From Halomonas sp. 7T (GTDB lineage Bacteria; Pseudomonadota; Gammaproteobacteria; Pseudomonadales; Halomonadaceae): DNA of 64,000 nucleotides. The position numbers and the translations under genes are program-made. Within the stretch, counting starts at the first letter, position 1, and each line of letters starts with the position of its first letter. Below are positions 35,818 to 45,396 of the stretch, in pieces. The stretch is taken from positions 2,666,001-2,730,000 of the forward strand of contig NZ_CP087112.1 of the NCBI RefSeq assembly GCF_025643255.1, written 5' to 3'. The notes beneath the pieces are model-generated. The model did no database searches, was not told where the DNA came from, and saw nothing but the letters and a program-made list of their open reading frames with translations.

Positions 35818-36645
35818 CTACTGCGTCCAACGACGCACATGGCTCGACGCATACTCACTCATCAACACAATCGCGATGATAATCAGCAAGATGGCGGCCG
35901 ACGTGCCGTACTCGTAGCGGCTGAGCGAGGTGTTGAGCGTGGCGCCAATGCCACCGGCCCCGACAATGCCAATCACCGATGACTCGCGGAAGTTGATATC
36001 CAGCCGATACATGGAAAGCCCAATCAAGCGCGGCATTACCTGCGGCTGTACGGCATGATTCATGGTTTGCCACCAGCTCGCGCCGGTGGCGCGCACGGCT
36101 TCTACCTGCTTCCAATCGAGGTCTTCAATATCTTCCGCCAGCAGTTTGGCCATAAAGCCGATGGTGGCAAAGGCCAATGTGAGCATGCCCGCAAAAGGGC
36201 CAAAACCGAACATCACCACAAACAGAATGGCGATAATGATCTCTTGAAAGGTACGCGAGACGGCAATGATGGCCCGGCAGACGGCATAGATTGGCAACGG
36301 CGCAATGTTTTTGGCAGCCCCTAAGCCCACGGGAATGGCCAACAACACGCCGATCACTGTGGACGTCAGCGTCATGGTCAGACTTTCCATCAAGCCCGCC
36401 AGAATATCGTTTTGACGGCTGAAAAAATCCGGCTGCAAAAACGCGCCGAGAAAGTTCAGCGCCCGCCCCGAGCCTTCCGCGACGCGCGCCCAGTTCACTT
36501 CCACCGATGCCAGCGCCAACACCAGGTAAACCACGCCACCCAACACCAGCGCCCAACGCAGCCGAGGGCTTTCAATCAGCGGCAGCCGCCGCCACTGGCC
36601 TTGACGGGCACGCTGTTGTCGCGCTGAAGAGTTCGCCATACTCAT
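35818..36645 (-). CDS. phnE: Phosphonate/phosphite-type ABC transporter permease 1
   Basis: A 275-residue PhnE-type permease with a basic N terminus, about six membrane segments, the coupling motif [13 protein letters not shown] and the [10 protein letters not shown] and [11 protein letters not shown] segments. Its ATG overlaps the phnC stop by four bases (ATGA at 36642-36645), so it is translationally coupled to the ATPase gene. It is paired with a second PhnE 57 bases downstream. Confidence 0.92.
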   Translation of the reverse strand: MSMANSSARQQRARQGQWRRLPLIESPRLRWALVLGGVVYLVLALASVEVNWARVAEGSGRALNFLGAFLQPDFFSRQNDILAGLMESLTMTLTSTVIGVLLAIPVGLGAAKNIAPLPIYAVCRAIIAVSRTFQEIIIAILFVVMFGFGPFAGMLTLAFATIGFMAKLLAEDIEDLDWKQVEAVRATGASWWQTMNHAVQPQVMPRLIGLSMYRLDINFRESSVIGIVGAGGIGATLNTSLSRYEYGTSAAILLIIIAIVLMSEYASSHVRRWTQ

Positions 36646-37514
36646 TGTGCGCCTCCACTCGCCAGCAGGCTTTGGCGCGGCGAGGGATGAGAGTGGGACG
36701 CACGCAACGGCTCAGCGGAGTGCTTCACTTGCTCGCCATCTTCTTCCTCATCGGCGGGTTCGGGCGTGGTGTCCCAATCTTCCTCACCGTAAATAGTGGT
36801 GAGAATATCGCTGGTGAGTTCACTGGGCTTGCCGTCGAATACAATTTTCCCGGCGCGCAGGCCCACAATGCGATCCGCAAACTGCTGGGCCAGCGCCACA
36901 TCGTGAATATTGATAATGGCGGCCAGCTCGCGTTCGGCGCACAGCTCGCGAATCAAACGCATAATTTGGCGGGATGTTTTCGGGTCCAGGCTCGCGGTGG
37001 GTTCATCCACCAACAGCAGTTTGGGGCTTTGCAGCAGCGCACGGGCAATGCCTACCCGCTGGCGCTGGCCACCGGAGAGCGCATCGGCGCGCTTATCAAT
37101 GGCGTGAGGCAGGCCAACACGCTCCAACAGGCGAAACGCTTCTGCCACGGCTTCCTGGGGGTAGCAGCGCAAGAAGCTGCGCCAGAACCCTACATAGCCC
37201 AGCTGGCCAGAGAGCACGTTCTCCATCACGCTCAGGCGATCTACCAGCGCGTACTCCTGGAAAATCATCCCCATGGAGCGGCGCGCATGGCGCAGACGGC
37301 TGCCGGAGAGCTTGGTCAGCTCTACCTCTTCCAGACGAATGCTGCCTTGGGTGGGTTCGACCAAGCGGTTCACGCAGCGAATCAGGGTGCTCTTCCCTGC
37401 GCCAGATGGGCCAATCAGCGCCATAACCTGCCCTTTCGGCAGCGAGAGTTGGATATCGGTCAGCGCACGGTCGCCGGTGGGGTAACGTTTTCCAACGCCG
37501 GTGAGTGTCAACAT
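36642..37514 (-). CDS. phnC: Phosphonate/phosphite-type ABC transporter ATP-binding protein
   Basis: A 290-residue ABC ATPase energising the PhnE pair. Walker [10 protein letters not shown] is near residues 36-44, the signature is [15 protein letters not shown], and Walker B is [12 protein letters not shown] followed by the H-loop. Unusually, it has a C-terminal extension of about 50 residues that is first acidic ([10 protein letters not shown]) and then Ser/His/Pro-rich, beyond the normal PhnC end. The ATG at 37514 has GAGG upstream. Confidence 0.94.
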   Translation of the reverse strand: MLTLTGVGKRYPTGDRALTDIQLSLPKGQVMALIGPSGAGKSTLIRCVNRLVEPTQGSIRLEEVELTKLSGSRLRHARRSMGMIFQEYALVDRLSVMENVLSGQLGYVGFWRSFLRCYPQEAVAEAFRLLERVGLPHAIDKRADALSGGQRQRVGIARALLQSPKLLLVDEPTASLDPKTSRQIMRLIRELCAERELAAIINIHDVALAQQFADRIVGLRAGKIVFDGKPSELTSDILTTIYGEEDWDTTPEPADEEEDGEQVKHSAEPLRASHSHPSPRQSLLASGGAQ

Positions 37515-37585
37515 GGGAAGTGCCTCAGTGTCTGATACTCAAGTGCTTATATGAATAAGGACTTATGTATTGAGCTACATAGCGG

Positions 37586-37615
37586 CTCGGCCAGAAGGTC
37601 GCCCTCCTGGCCGAG
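37586..37615 (-). other. RNA hairpin in the phnD-phnC gap
   Basis: CTCGGCCAG (37586-37594) and CTGGCCGAG (37607-37615) are perfectly complementary with a 12-base loop and no T tract after. Hairpins after binding-protein genes commonly protect the upstream mRNA, letting PhnD be made in excess over PhnC and PhnE. That role is inferred. Confidence 0.65.
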
Positions 37616-37639
37616 AAAACTAACGGGATGACCGATCGA

Positions 37640-38617
37640 TTAATCGCAGTCGTACGTCACACCGTTGGCATCGGCGATAGTACGAATGACCGACCAGTTT
37701 TCCTGATAGGTGATCGGAATAAACTGCGCTTCGCCGGAGTTAGCGAACTCGGCTTCCAGCGCAGTGCCTTCCCAGTCGTAGCTGAAGAACGCATCCTGAA
37801 TCTGCTGGGCAAGCTCTGGGTTCAGGTTGTGCGCCAAGCCGTAGGCCGTGGTGGGGAAGGTTTCCGAGGTGTAGATGACGTTGTAATCGCCTTCGCTCAC
37901 CACATCGCGTGACAGCATGCGCTTGGCCACAGAGTTTGCAATGGCGGCCGCGTCGTAGTCTTTGTTCACCACGCCCAGGATGGAGTTGTCATGGGAGCCA
38001 GAGAAGGCCGTCTCAAAGTCTTCGCCCGCTTCCAGGCCGTACTCAGAGCGCAGCAGCGCGGAGGGGGCGCGGAAGCCCGAGTTGGACGTTTCCGAGGTAA
38101 ACGCCAGCTGACGACCGGCTAAGTCTTCTACCGACTCAATGCCACTATCGGGGTAGGTGATGATTTCCATCTCGTAACCGAAGCTACCGTCTTCAGCAGC
38201 CATCATGGCGAAGGGACGGAAGCCACCGCAATTGACCGCCACCGGCACACCGCCGGTATTGAAGCCCGCCACATGCAGACGGCCCGCGCGCAGGGCTTCC
38301 TGCTGGGCAGCGTTAGACTGCACCGGGAAGAACTGGACGTTTTTACCGGTCGCATCGCTCAGGTGATCCAGGAAATCGGCCCAAACGTCGGCATAAACCG
38401 CGGGGTCTTCTACCGGCGTGTAAGCAAATACCAGCGTATCCGGGTCGGCCCACTGCGACTCGTCGCTGGGTATGTCGGCGATCATGTCACCGTCGTTATC
38501 CGTATAGCGCGAGGAGAGATCAGCAGAGGCCGTCACCGCTGCCAGCGCAAACGTGCCTGCCACGGCGGTGCTCAGCAGCGTACGAGAGAAAGGGCGGGTG
38601 TGTATGAGAGAGTGCAT
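37640..38617 (-). CDS. phnD: Phosphate/phosphite/phosphonate ABC transporter substrate-binding protein
   Basis: A 325-residue periplasmic binding protein with a signal peptide (cleavage near TASADLS). The PhnD-like core shows LVFAYTPVEDPAVYADVWADF, AGFNTGGVPVAVN, a GIESVEDLAGRQLAFTSETSNSGF segment (cited in part) and DYDAAAIAN. It heads the phnD-phnC-phnE-phnE-phosphatase operon. Six PhoB half-sites lie directly upstream (38670-38729), so it should be induced by phosphate limitation. No C-P lyase or phosphite dehydrogenase gene is in the window. Confidence 0.92.
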   Translation of the reverse strand: MHSLIHTRPFSRTLLSTAVAGTFALAAVTASADLSSRYTDNDGDMIADIPSDESQWADPDTLVFAYTPVEDPAVYADVWADFLDHLSDATGKNVQFFPVQSNAAQQEALRAGRLHVAGFNTGGVPVAVNCGGFRPFAMMAAEDGSFGYEMEIITYPDSGIESVEDLAGRQLAFTSETSNSGFRAPSALLRSEYGLEAGEDFETAFSGSHDNSILGVVNKDYDAAAIANSVAKRMLSRDVVSEGDYNVIYTSETFPTTAYGLAHNLNPELAQQIQDAFFSYDWEGTALEAEFANSGEAQFIPITYQENWSVIRTIADANGVTYDCD

Positions 38618-38669
38618 GGATCACCTAAACGGGTTGTGAAACGTTAGGCGTCATCATGATGCCAAGATA

Positions 38670-38729
38670 TGACAGCGGCGGGACACTCTTATGACGGCTA
38701 GGTGACGAATAAGTGACGCGTTAATGACA
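38670..38729 (-). promoter_or_regulatory. Array of six PhoB half-sites (tandem Pho boxes) before phnD
   Basis: On the reverse strand TGTCA-like 5-mers begin every 11 bases exactly: at (plus coordinates) 38725-38729, 38714-38718, 38703-38707, 38692-38696, 38681-38685 and 38670-38674, reading TGTCA, CGTCA, CGTCA, CGTCA, TGTCC, TGTCA. An 11-bp direct repeat of TGTCA is the hallmark of Pho boxes. The array is oriented toward phnD and ends 53 bases before its start. Its first unit overlaps the stop of the upstream gene. Confidence 0.88.
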
Positions 38730-40475
38730 CTCCCCCACGCAGCAGCCGCGACGCTCTACAAATAGGCTATTGCCCGTGATTTTCTTGGCTTGATGCTTGA
38801 GCTCTGACAGCTGTGCGGCGATATCCAGCGCCTTGCAGGGGGCGGGGTCAGTAATCGGTTTGACCGCAATCGAGACGCTCACAAAGGGGAAGAACGTCAC
38901 ACCTCCCTGGCGGCTCTCAATGGAAATTCCTCCCAGCAGGCGGTCATGCTCTTCGTAAAAACCAGGCGCCATCACTGCAAACGAGTGGAGAATCTGCTGG
39001 CACACGCTTTCCCAGTGCTCCAGCGGCAGCAGCATCATAAAATCGTCGCCGCCGATATGGCCGATAAAGCCCCCCGCGCTCTCCACCTGGGCCTGCAGCA
39101 GGCGCGATAGCGAAATGATCACGTGGTCGCCACGGGCGTAGCCATAGGCATCGTTAAACGCTTTGAAGTTGTCCAAGTCCACGTAGGCCGCCGCAAATCC
39201 GCGGCCTTGAGCCAAATAGGAGGCCAGGGTTTCGTTGATCAGTATGTTGCCGGGCAGCCCGGTGAGCGGGTTGGCATGGCGCGCTTGGCGCACTTGAATC
39301 GCGGTAATTTCCCGCAGCAGGTCGACGATATTGCCCATGCCAAGGTAGTGACCGTCGCTGTCGACGATGACGAAATCTTCCTGTTCGATATCGCGGCTGT
39401 CGGTGAGCTGCTGGCTCAGTGCCTCCAAGGAGAGCTCCGCCTCCGCCACGATCATTTTGGGGTCGGCAATCTCCAACACGCAGCGCTTCGCGTACAGCGC
39501 GTGGCTGTACTGGTTGGTGAACAGCGTTAGAAAAGCGTTGCGACGCACCACCGCCACGGGCACGCCCTTTTCAATCACCGCCACGCAGCGCAGGCGGGGG
39601 TCTTCGCGAAAACGCTCAGCCAGCGCCGGTACCGAGCAGGTAGCCGACACACTCTCAATCGGGCGCAAAATAGAGTGCGCGGTGCGCCCCGCCGGGCTTT
39701 TGAGCTGAGTAGTCGCAGGCAGTAGCGTATTGAGCTGCATGGGCGGCTGAAGGCTTGGCCGGGCAAAGTAGAACCCCTGCAACAGTGCCAGCCCACGATC
39801 TAGCTCCCACAGGCAGAGATGCTCGGCGGCTGTCTCCACCCCTTCTGCAATCAGCTGACAATCTAGGCTACGTGCGACATCTAAAATGGAGCGCAAAAAC
39901 TCCCGCTTGGCAGGCTCTTTATCGATCCCCGAAATAAAGTGGCGGTCGAGTTTAACGAAATCGGGCCGTAGCTCCGACCAGTGGCGCAGGCTCGAATGCC
40001 CGGCACCCAAGTCATCCAGCGCCACCTGAAACCCCATATCGCGGTAGTGGTCTACCGCTTGGCGCATCAGTTCGTAGTCGTGAATTGGCACATGCTCGGT
40101 CAACTCAATGACCACACGCTCAGGGGGCAGGCCGCTCTCTTGAATAAAGCGCATCGTCAGCCCCTCGCGGAAGTCGCGCTCCACGATGGTCAGCGGCATC
40201 ACGTTGAGAAACAGCAGCCCCGGCAGCTCAAGCTCGGCAAATCGGCGAATGGCGAGCCGCCGACAGAGCAGATCCAGTTCGACCAGCAGCCCCGCCTGGG
40301 TGGCCACCTCAAATAACCGCAGCGGCGAGTGAAGCGGGGACGTTTTTGGCCCGCGAATCAGCGCTTCATAGCCATATATGGCCTGCTGGGTGGCGTCTAC
40401 AATCGGTTGGAACAGCACGTGCAGCTCTTCTGCCGCAATAATGTGATTTAGCCACTGCGCTTCTTGTGCGGTCAT
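38721..40475 (-). CDS. EAL-CBS-GGDEF cyclic-di-GMP protein
   Basis: A 584-residue cytoplasmic protein with the reversed order EAL (about 1-245), a CBS-pair region (about 270-395), then GGDEF (about 405-575). The EAL motifs are YEALIRG, NVMP, ELTEH, DDLGAG, FVKLD and EGVE. The cyclase signature is GGDDF (near 474), a Glu-to-Asp change at the fourth position that may weaken or alter activity. CBS pairs usually bind adenine nucleotides. The C terminus is Cys-rich (RGCCVGECH). A candidate Pho box lies about 90 bases upstream, and its 3' end overlaps the phnD Pho array. Confidence 0.9.
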   Translation of the reverse strand: MTAQEAQWLNHIIAAEELHVLFQPIVDATQQAIYGYEALIRGPKTSPLHSPLRLFEVATQAGLLVELDLLCRRLAIRRFAELELPGLLFLNVMPLTIVERDFREGLTMRFIQESGLPPERVVIELTEHVPIHDYELMRQAVDHYRDMGFQVALDDLGAGHSSLRHWSELRPDFVKLDRHFISGIDKEPAKREFLRSILDVARSLDCQLIAEGVETAAEHLCLWELDRGLALLQGFYFARPSLQPPMQLNTLLPATTQLKSPAGRTAHSILRPIESVSATCSVPALAERFREDPRLRCVAVIEKGVPVAVVRRNAFLTLFTNQYSHALYAKRCVLEIADPKMIVAEAELSLEALSQQLTDSRDIEQEDFVIVDSDGHYLGMGNIVDLLREITAIQVRQARHANPLTGLPGNILINETLASYLAQGRGFAAAYVDLDNFKAFNDAYGYARGDHVIISLSRLLQAQVESAGGFIGHIGGDDFMMLLPLEHWESVCQQILHSFAVMAPGFYEEHDRLLGGISIESRQGGVTFFPFVSVSIAVKPITDPAPCKALDIAAQLSELKHQAKKITGNSLFVERRGCCVGECH

Positions 40476-40564
40476 ATACTTGCTGCCCTATCAAACGTCG
40501 ACTATCCCTATGATGTGTAACGCGCCATAAGGAAGGTATTTGGGCGGCAAGCGTGCGTTATTTT

Positions 40565-40583
40565 TGTGACATCAATGTGACAA
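40565..40583 (-). promoter_or_regulatory. Candidate Pho box upstream of the EAL-CBS-GGDEF gene
   Basis: On the reverse strand TTGTCAC-ATTG-ATGTCAC: two TGTCAC units 11 bases apart, the Pho-box geometry, oriented toward the gene starting at 40475 and about 90 bases from it. The remainder of the 352-base gap (40476-40827) is AT-rich near 40690-40760 and shows no gene. Confidence 0.55.
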
Positions 40584-40827
40584 CCCTCTGCGCAACACCC
40601 CGTTTAGCGCTCAAACGCGCATCACGACGTGAAACTGCCATCCCTAATCGATGATTTAAGCGTTAGTTAACGCAAGCCTTAGCAACAACGTGTTATTTAA
40701 TGCGTTGTATTCTTGCTATATGCAAACTAACGGTTTAAATTTTTAAAAAATTATACAAAAGCTCCCTCCCCTGGAAACTCGTGTCACTTAGAGATAGCTC
40801 TAAGGAATAGCCCTAAGGAATGGTTCT

Positions 40828-42567
40828 ATGCGCGATAACGAGCTGGTTAGCCAGCGGGAGTACCCTCTCGATGAGGATGCAGTCTTAATTTCAAAAACGG
40901 ACATAAAGGGGCATATTCTTTACGCTAATCAATCCTTTATTGACGTTAGCGGATATGAGTACGAAGAGCTTTATCGAGCGCCCCATAAGATTGTTCGCCA
41001 CCCGGATATGCCCGAGCTTGTCTTCAAGGATATGTGGGATAACTTGAATGCAGGTCAATACTGGTCGGGACTGGTTAAAAACCGGCGTAAAAACGGTGAC
41101 CACTACTGGGTTCGCGCCAACGTGGTGCCGCTTCGGGAAGCCGGCACAGTAACGGGGTTTTGCTCAATACGCGTCAAGCCTGAGCGTGACGACGTTGAAC
41201 ACGCTGAAGCCGCTTACCGTGATATACGCGAACAACGAGGCCACTTTTTCGTTAAGCACGGGGTGGCTTACCGCCGAACGCTTCGCCAGCGCTTACTACC
41301 GATTAACTTCGCGAGCATGCGCGTCCGCACAGCACTGTTTAGCCTTGTGAGTGCAGGCGTGGTGAGCGGTTTAGGTATTGGCGCGGCGGCCACGATTTAC
41401 TCGCTCTCACCAGGAAGCGTCGCTGCCCCCGCCTTTTTAACCCTTGGCCTGGGTGTTGGGTTGATGGTGGGCGCATACCAATGGCTAAGCGGTTTACGTA
41501 CTCGCCGCTTTATGTATAGCGCCAACGACTTTGCGCTTCAGCTTGCAGCCGGCAATCTCGCGGCGGATATTCCTACCATTGGCCACCGGGAGATGGACCA
41601 AACGCTTAAAACCATGAACTTTATGCGGCGCTCGTTAGACGCTCTTATTGGCGACCTTAATACGCGCGTTAGTCGGGTCGGTCCTGCTGTGGAGAGCATT
41701 GCTCTGGGTAATGATGATATGGCCTCGCGGCTTGAGCAGCAGGCCAGCGCCGTACAGCAAACCGCCGCCAGCGCAGAGGAAATTTCCTCGACAGTGGCAC
41801 AAAGTGCTGACAACGCCATACAGGCTAGCAATGCCTCCATGGGCAACGTAGGTGAAGTCGATCACACCAGCCAAGTGATGAGCAGGCTGGCCAGCGCTAT
41901 GGACGATATCACTCAGCACGCGGATAAGATGGCAGGCATTGTCAGCACCATTGACACCATCGCCTTTCAGACTAATATCCTTGCACTCAACGCATCGGTA
42001 GAGGCCGCTAGAGCAGGCGAGCATGGGCGTGGCTTTGCGGTAGTCGCCGAGGAGGTTCGTAAATTAGCACGCCAGTCGGCTGAGGCGGCGAAACAAGTGC
42101 AGTCGTTAATCGACCAAGCGCGTGACAGCATCCACGGTGGCCAGGCGCAGGCCAATGAAGCTACTGAGGCCATGGAGAAAATTCGTACGGCCAGCCATCA
42201 GGTCAATGATTTGATGGGCGAAATTACGGCGGCAGCCCGTGAGCAGAGCCAGGGGATCAGCCAAATTAGCAGTGCTATCAATGAGATTGACCAAAGCACT
42301 CAGTCAAGCGCAACCAGCATGGGCAGCTATAAAGACGCAACCTCCGAGCTGACCGAGCAGATCCGCGGGCTTTCTCACAGTGCGATGGCTTTTTTAAACG
42401 AACAGGAGCGAAATAGGTACTCACAGGCACTGCCCAGTGACAGCCATTCGCACAGCACACCCCGCTTAGGCAACACTCCCCGCCCGCTTAAGCAGAGCAC
42501 CCAAAAGGCACTGGGCGCTGCCCAAGAAAGCCAAACGCCGTTAACACACGAATGGGAAGCTTTTTAG
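40828..42567 (+). CDS. Aer-like PAS chemoreceptor
   Basis: A 579-residue methyl-accepting chemotaxis protein. The N-terminal PAS domain is of the Aer type: [23 protein letters not shown] (cited in part) and [21 protein letters not shown], which in Aer binds FAD and senses redox or oxygen. Two adjacent hydrophobic segments (about 170-195 and 200-222) anchor it, followed by the signalling domain with its tip [16 protein letters not shown] near 388. The C terminus EWEAF is the same CheR-tether-like pentapeptide as in the receptor at 16836. Two AAGGAAT copies precede the ATG, of which the nearer is the probable ribosome site. Confidence 0.93.
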   Translation: MRDNELVSQREYPLDEDAVLISKTDIKGHILYANQSFIDVSGYEYEELYRAPHKIVRHPDMPELVFKDMWDNLNAGQYWSGLVKNRRKNGDHYWVRANVVPLREAGTVTGFCSIRVKPERDDVEHAEAAYRDIREQRGHFFVKHGVAYRRTLRQRLLPINFASMRVRTALFSLVSAGVVSGLGIGAAATIYSLSPGSVAAPAFLTLGLGVGLMVGAYQWLSGLRTRRFMYSANDFALQLAAGNLAADIPTIGHREMDQTLKTMNFMRRSLDALIGDLNTRVSRVGPAVESIALGNDDMASRLEQQASAVQQTAASAEEISSTVAQSADNAIQASNASMGNVGEVDHTSQVMSRLASAMDDITQHADKMAGIVSTIDTIAFQTNILALNASVEAARAGEHGRGFAVVAEEVRKLARQSAEAAKQVQSLIDQARDSIHGGQAQANEATEAMEKIRTASHQVNDLMGEITAAAREQSQGISQISSAINEIDQSTQSSATSMGSYKDATSELTEQIRGLSHSAMAFLNEQERNRYSQALPSDSHSHSTPRLGNTPRPLKQSTQKALGAAQESQTPLTHEWEAF

Positions 42568-42573
42568 CGACGG

Positions 42574-44511
42574 TTACTCACGCCTGGATGGGCTATACCC
42601 ACTCTCGGTCGGCGGCGGAAACACCACATCGCCGCCGCTCGCATCGAGCTGGCGAATGTCCGTTGGGTGACCCTGTTCATCCAGGCTTACCAGCCCAATC
42701 CCACTGGCATTCCATAGCCGCTCTCCGGCGCTGGCCCGGTCCGGGTCGCGGGGGTGAATACTCAGCTTGCGGCGCTTGGTGAACCAGTTAAGTGGCGACA
42801 GCGGCGCGTAGAGCCAACGGTTTAAGCGGTCAAAGGTGTTCAGCAACTGTTTGGGGAACGTATTTTTGATTCCACTGGAGGTCACTTGCCAAAGGTGTGG
42901 TGCCTGCTTTTGCCGACGCACCACAATATCGTAGGCAAACGAGTAGTGGACGTCGCCCGATAAGATCACGTAGTTACCCGGCGTTTTTGAGTGCCGCCAA
43001 ATATGCAGCAGCACATTGGCAGCCCCGCGATGCGCCATCCAATTTTCTGCGTCCACCACCAACGGTTTGCCCGCCAAGGTAAACAGCTTTTGTATGATTT
43101 CTATCAGCTTGACCCCGAACATCGGGGCTGGGGAAACGATAATGGCGCTTTTAGTCCCCAACAGCGCCTGCTGCATTTCCATCAGCGCTTCCCAGTCCAT
43201 CAAGCCCGAAGGGCGGTTGGGGTTTCTTTCGCTGCGCCAACGTCGGGTGCGCGTATCCAGCACGATTAATGCAGGCGTACCCGGCACCTGGTACTCCCAG
43301 CCCTGAAAGCGCAGCAGCTGTTCGATAAAACGATCCTGAGCGCTCGCGTTAAGCGGGCCCGCCCCTTCAAAAAGGGTCGACGCTTGCTGCAGCAACGGAT
43401 TGAGTTTCTCCGGGGCGTTGCCCCATCCCTGACACAATAGATAGGCCACCAACGCATTACCGATAATCCGCTTTGAAAACGGATGGCCATAGGCACAGCG
43501 CTCCCAGTCAGCCGTCAAGTTCCAGTCATCGGTGACATCATGATCATCGAAGATCATCAGGCTGGGAACGTGAGCCATTAGCCGTGCGCACTGGGGCAGA
43601 CCGGCAACAAAGTCATCAATCACTGCCTGCTCTTGCTGGTAAGTACCTGCTTCTTTGTCACCCAGCGCTGGCGGTTTAACGGCTACAAGTTGCCAGGGCG
43701 TCGGCGACCATACCAAGCAGTACATGGCGAGCATTTCTGCCAGTGTCATCAAGTGGTTTTGCGCATTGGCAGAGGTAAACACGGGCTTTTTAACGCCGCC
43801 AAAAAAACGCTCACGCAGCGCAGCATTGCTGGTCACATCCGGTAGCAGCGCTTCACGGTGATAATAGCTTTCAGGAGCGGCGTAAAGCGCCTGACTGTTA
43901 TCTACCGTGGCGCCTTCCAACCGCTCATCTACCAATCCCAAACGCTCAATCAGTGCGTGTACGGCGCGCAGCATCGGGCCGGCAACATCATCAACATAGA
44001 CTTGATCTCCGGTCATCAGCAGCCAAGCGGGCCACTCCTCTGGGGTGGATTGGCGCTCGGCCAACCACGCATCTGCCCGCACCAAGCCATCGGCGCTGTT
44101 GTGATGGGGCTTACGGCACGAACCGTGCATCAAGCGGTGATGCCGAGAGGCCAGCACAAAGCCTGGGTACGACTCTCCCTCGTGGCATAACCAGGGCGCC
44201 CAATCCGGCAGGCGTTGCCATTCGCCTTGCGCATCCTGTACCTGCAGATCGTAGGCAATTCGCTCATCGGTGGGCAGCGCGCTCGGCAAGCTCAGGTCAA
44301 TAAAATAGAGATAGGCGTGCTGGCCAATCGCCACACATTGATGAGACCCATCGAGTGGATGCGTCTGGGCATCCGTTTGCTCAGGGTAAAGCACCAGTTG
44401 CATGGTGAGCGGACGCGACGCGACTAGCCACAGCACTAGCCGCGTAGGCGAAAGGCGGCGCAGCAGTGGCCCCACCAGCACGTCTGGCAATGTCTTGGCG
44501 GTTTGCGTCAT
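42574..44511 (-). CDS. PhoD-like alkaline phosphatase family protein
   Basis: A 645-residue metallophosphoesterase of the PhoD-like type. The N-terminal beta domain is followed by metal-site motifs: LLMTGDQVYVDDVAG, MIFDDHDVTDDWNLT and ILSGDVHYSFAYD. There is no signal peptide or Tat motif, so it appears cytoplasmic, unlike classical secreted PhoD. I start at the ATG at 44511 (MTQTAKTLPDVLVGP), with GAGA about seven bases upstream; in-frame ATGs at 44535 and 44568 are alternatives. It is convergent with the Aer-like receptor and lies close to the phosphate island, but no Pho box was seen before it. Confidence 0.88.
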   Translation of the reverse strand: MTQTAKTLPDVLVGPLLRRLSPTRLVLWLVASRPLTMQLVLYPEQTDAQTHPLDGSHQCVAIGQHAYLYFIDLSLPSALPTDERIAYDLQVQDAQGEWQRLPDWAPWLCHEGESYPGFVLASRHHRLMHGSCRKPHHNSADGLVRADAWLAERQSTPEEWPAWLLMTGDQVYVDDVAGPMLRAVHALIERLGLVDERLEGATVDNSQALYAAPESYYHREALLPDVTSNAALRERFFGGVKKPVFTSANAQNHLMTLAEMLAMYCLVWSPTPWQLVAVKPPALGDKEAGTYQQEQAVIDDFVAGLPQCARLMAHVPSLMIFDDHDVTDDWNLTADWERCAYGHPFSKRIIGNALVAYLLCQGWGNAPEKLNPLLQQASTLFEGAGPLNASAQDRFIEQLLRFQGWEYQVPGTPALIVLDTRTRRWRSERNPNRPSGLMDWEALMEMQQALLGTKSAIIVSPAPMFGVKLIEIIQKLFTLAGKPLVVDAENWMAHRGAANVLLHIWRHSKTPGNYVILSGDVHYSFAYDIVVRRQKQAPHLWQVTSSGIKNTFPKQLLNTFDRLNRWLYAPLSPLNWFTKRRKLSIHPRDPDRASAGERLWNASGIGLVSLDEQGHPTDIRQLDASGGDVVFPPPTESGYSPSRRE

Positions 44512-44594
44512 GTCATCGTCTCTTTGTTGGGTCATACGTTGCGACCACCGGCAGCTCAACCTCCCCATGAGTGCGGCTTTCACTGGGCCATTGC

Positions 44595-44729
44595 TTAACC
44601 AGGCTCGGAGGGCGTTTCAGCGCGTAAGCGATACCCTTGGTCACGCAGCGTAGCAATCCGCCACGCACCTAGTTTACGCCGCAGCCAACTCACTTGAACA
44701 TCAATTACACGACGTGCATAGGCACTGCC
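44595..44729 (-). pseudogene. Remnant of an OmpR-family response regulator (C-terminal part)
   Basis: The reverse-strand frame ending at 44595 reads YARRVIDVQVSWLRRKLG, then RIATLRDQGYRLRAE. This is the recognition-helix and wing end of an OmpR/PhoB-type DNA-binding domain. A stop codon lies just upstream in frame (44730-44732) and no receiver domain is found, so only about 44 codons survive. It is divergent from a broken PepSY gene, as in intact PepSY/two-component loci. Confidence 0.75.
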
Positions 44730-44823
44730 TTACGCAGACGCGTACGTTTTAGGCGCTGCCAATAACGTGAAAGGGTTAGCATGAGAGGCATATTGCTCAT
44801 CGTACTAGAATGCCAAAGCCATC

Positions 44824-45191
44824 ATGAACGTTATGAAAAAAATGCCGCTGATCCCGACTTATGCGTTGCTGTTTGCCGCAAGCTGATTCACTGCCCATCG
44901 ACCAGATTGATAGCGTACTAACCCATGCCACTGACTATGGGTTCACCCATTACGAAGAGATCAGCATTAAACGCCGTGGCAGCGCCGAGGTAGGGCTGGC
45001 TTGACGACGAATGGTGCGCTGACATTGAGTTTTCTATCGATAGTGGCGAAACACTGCAAGAAAAACGTGAGCGTCTTATTACCGGCGCCTGGGGCATAAT
45101 CGATGTGGAAGGCCGTGATGAAAATGGCCGTGAGCTAGAAATAAGCCTACGCCAAGGCTCTTTTCAAGTGAGCGAAATGGATCGCGACTAA
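44824..45191 (+). pseudogene. Frameshifted PepSY-domain-type protein gene
   Basis: From ATG 44824 (MNVMKKMPLIPTYALLFAAS, then stop) the reading shifts to LPIDQIDSVLTHATDYG ... YEEISIKRRGSAEV, then shifts again to GWLDDEWCADIEFSIDSGE ... VEGRDENGRELEI and ends at 45191. The pieces resemble a secreted protein with two PepSY-like repeats, and the join near GAWGIIDVEGRDENG suggests an internal deletion. At least two frameshifts prevent a full-length product. Its terminator (45234-45260) is intact. Family assignment is by pattern only. Confidence 0.65.
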
Positions 45192-45233
45192 CTGGATAGC
45201 GCATTCCCCGCGTTAGCCAACGCCAAACATCAT

Positions 45234-45260
45234 GCGGGCCACTACGGCCCGCTTTTTTTT
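45234..45260 (+). terminator. Intrinsic terminator after the PepSY pseudogene
   Basis: GCGGGCC-ACTAC-GGCCCGC (45234-45252) followed by eight T. Confidence 0.92.
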
Positions 45261-45396
45261 GGGCTTTTCATAATGATGGACGCGACAAATAAGCAACGTA
45301 AGTGACGTTTTTAATTAGGTTAAGAGGGACATTGCTAACAACGCGTTGTAAGGTGGTATACGTCATCAATCGTCATTGACTGTGTACCTCTGGGAG

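Noticed and set aside
36507..37535. Plus-strand 342-codon open frame antisense to phnC
   Set aside because: The opposite strand has full Walker A, signature and Walker B motifs; the plus-strand frame has no ribosome site or recognisable domain.
45338..45349. 12-bp palindrome ACAACGCGTTGT before the DUF1853 gene
   Set aside because: Exact but short, and similar half-sites (ACAACG, CGTTGT) occur by chance elsewhere, for example near 40685-40708; not enough to call an operator.
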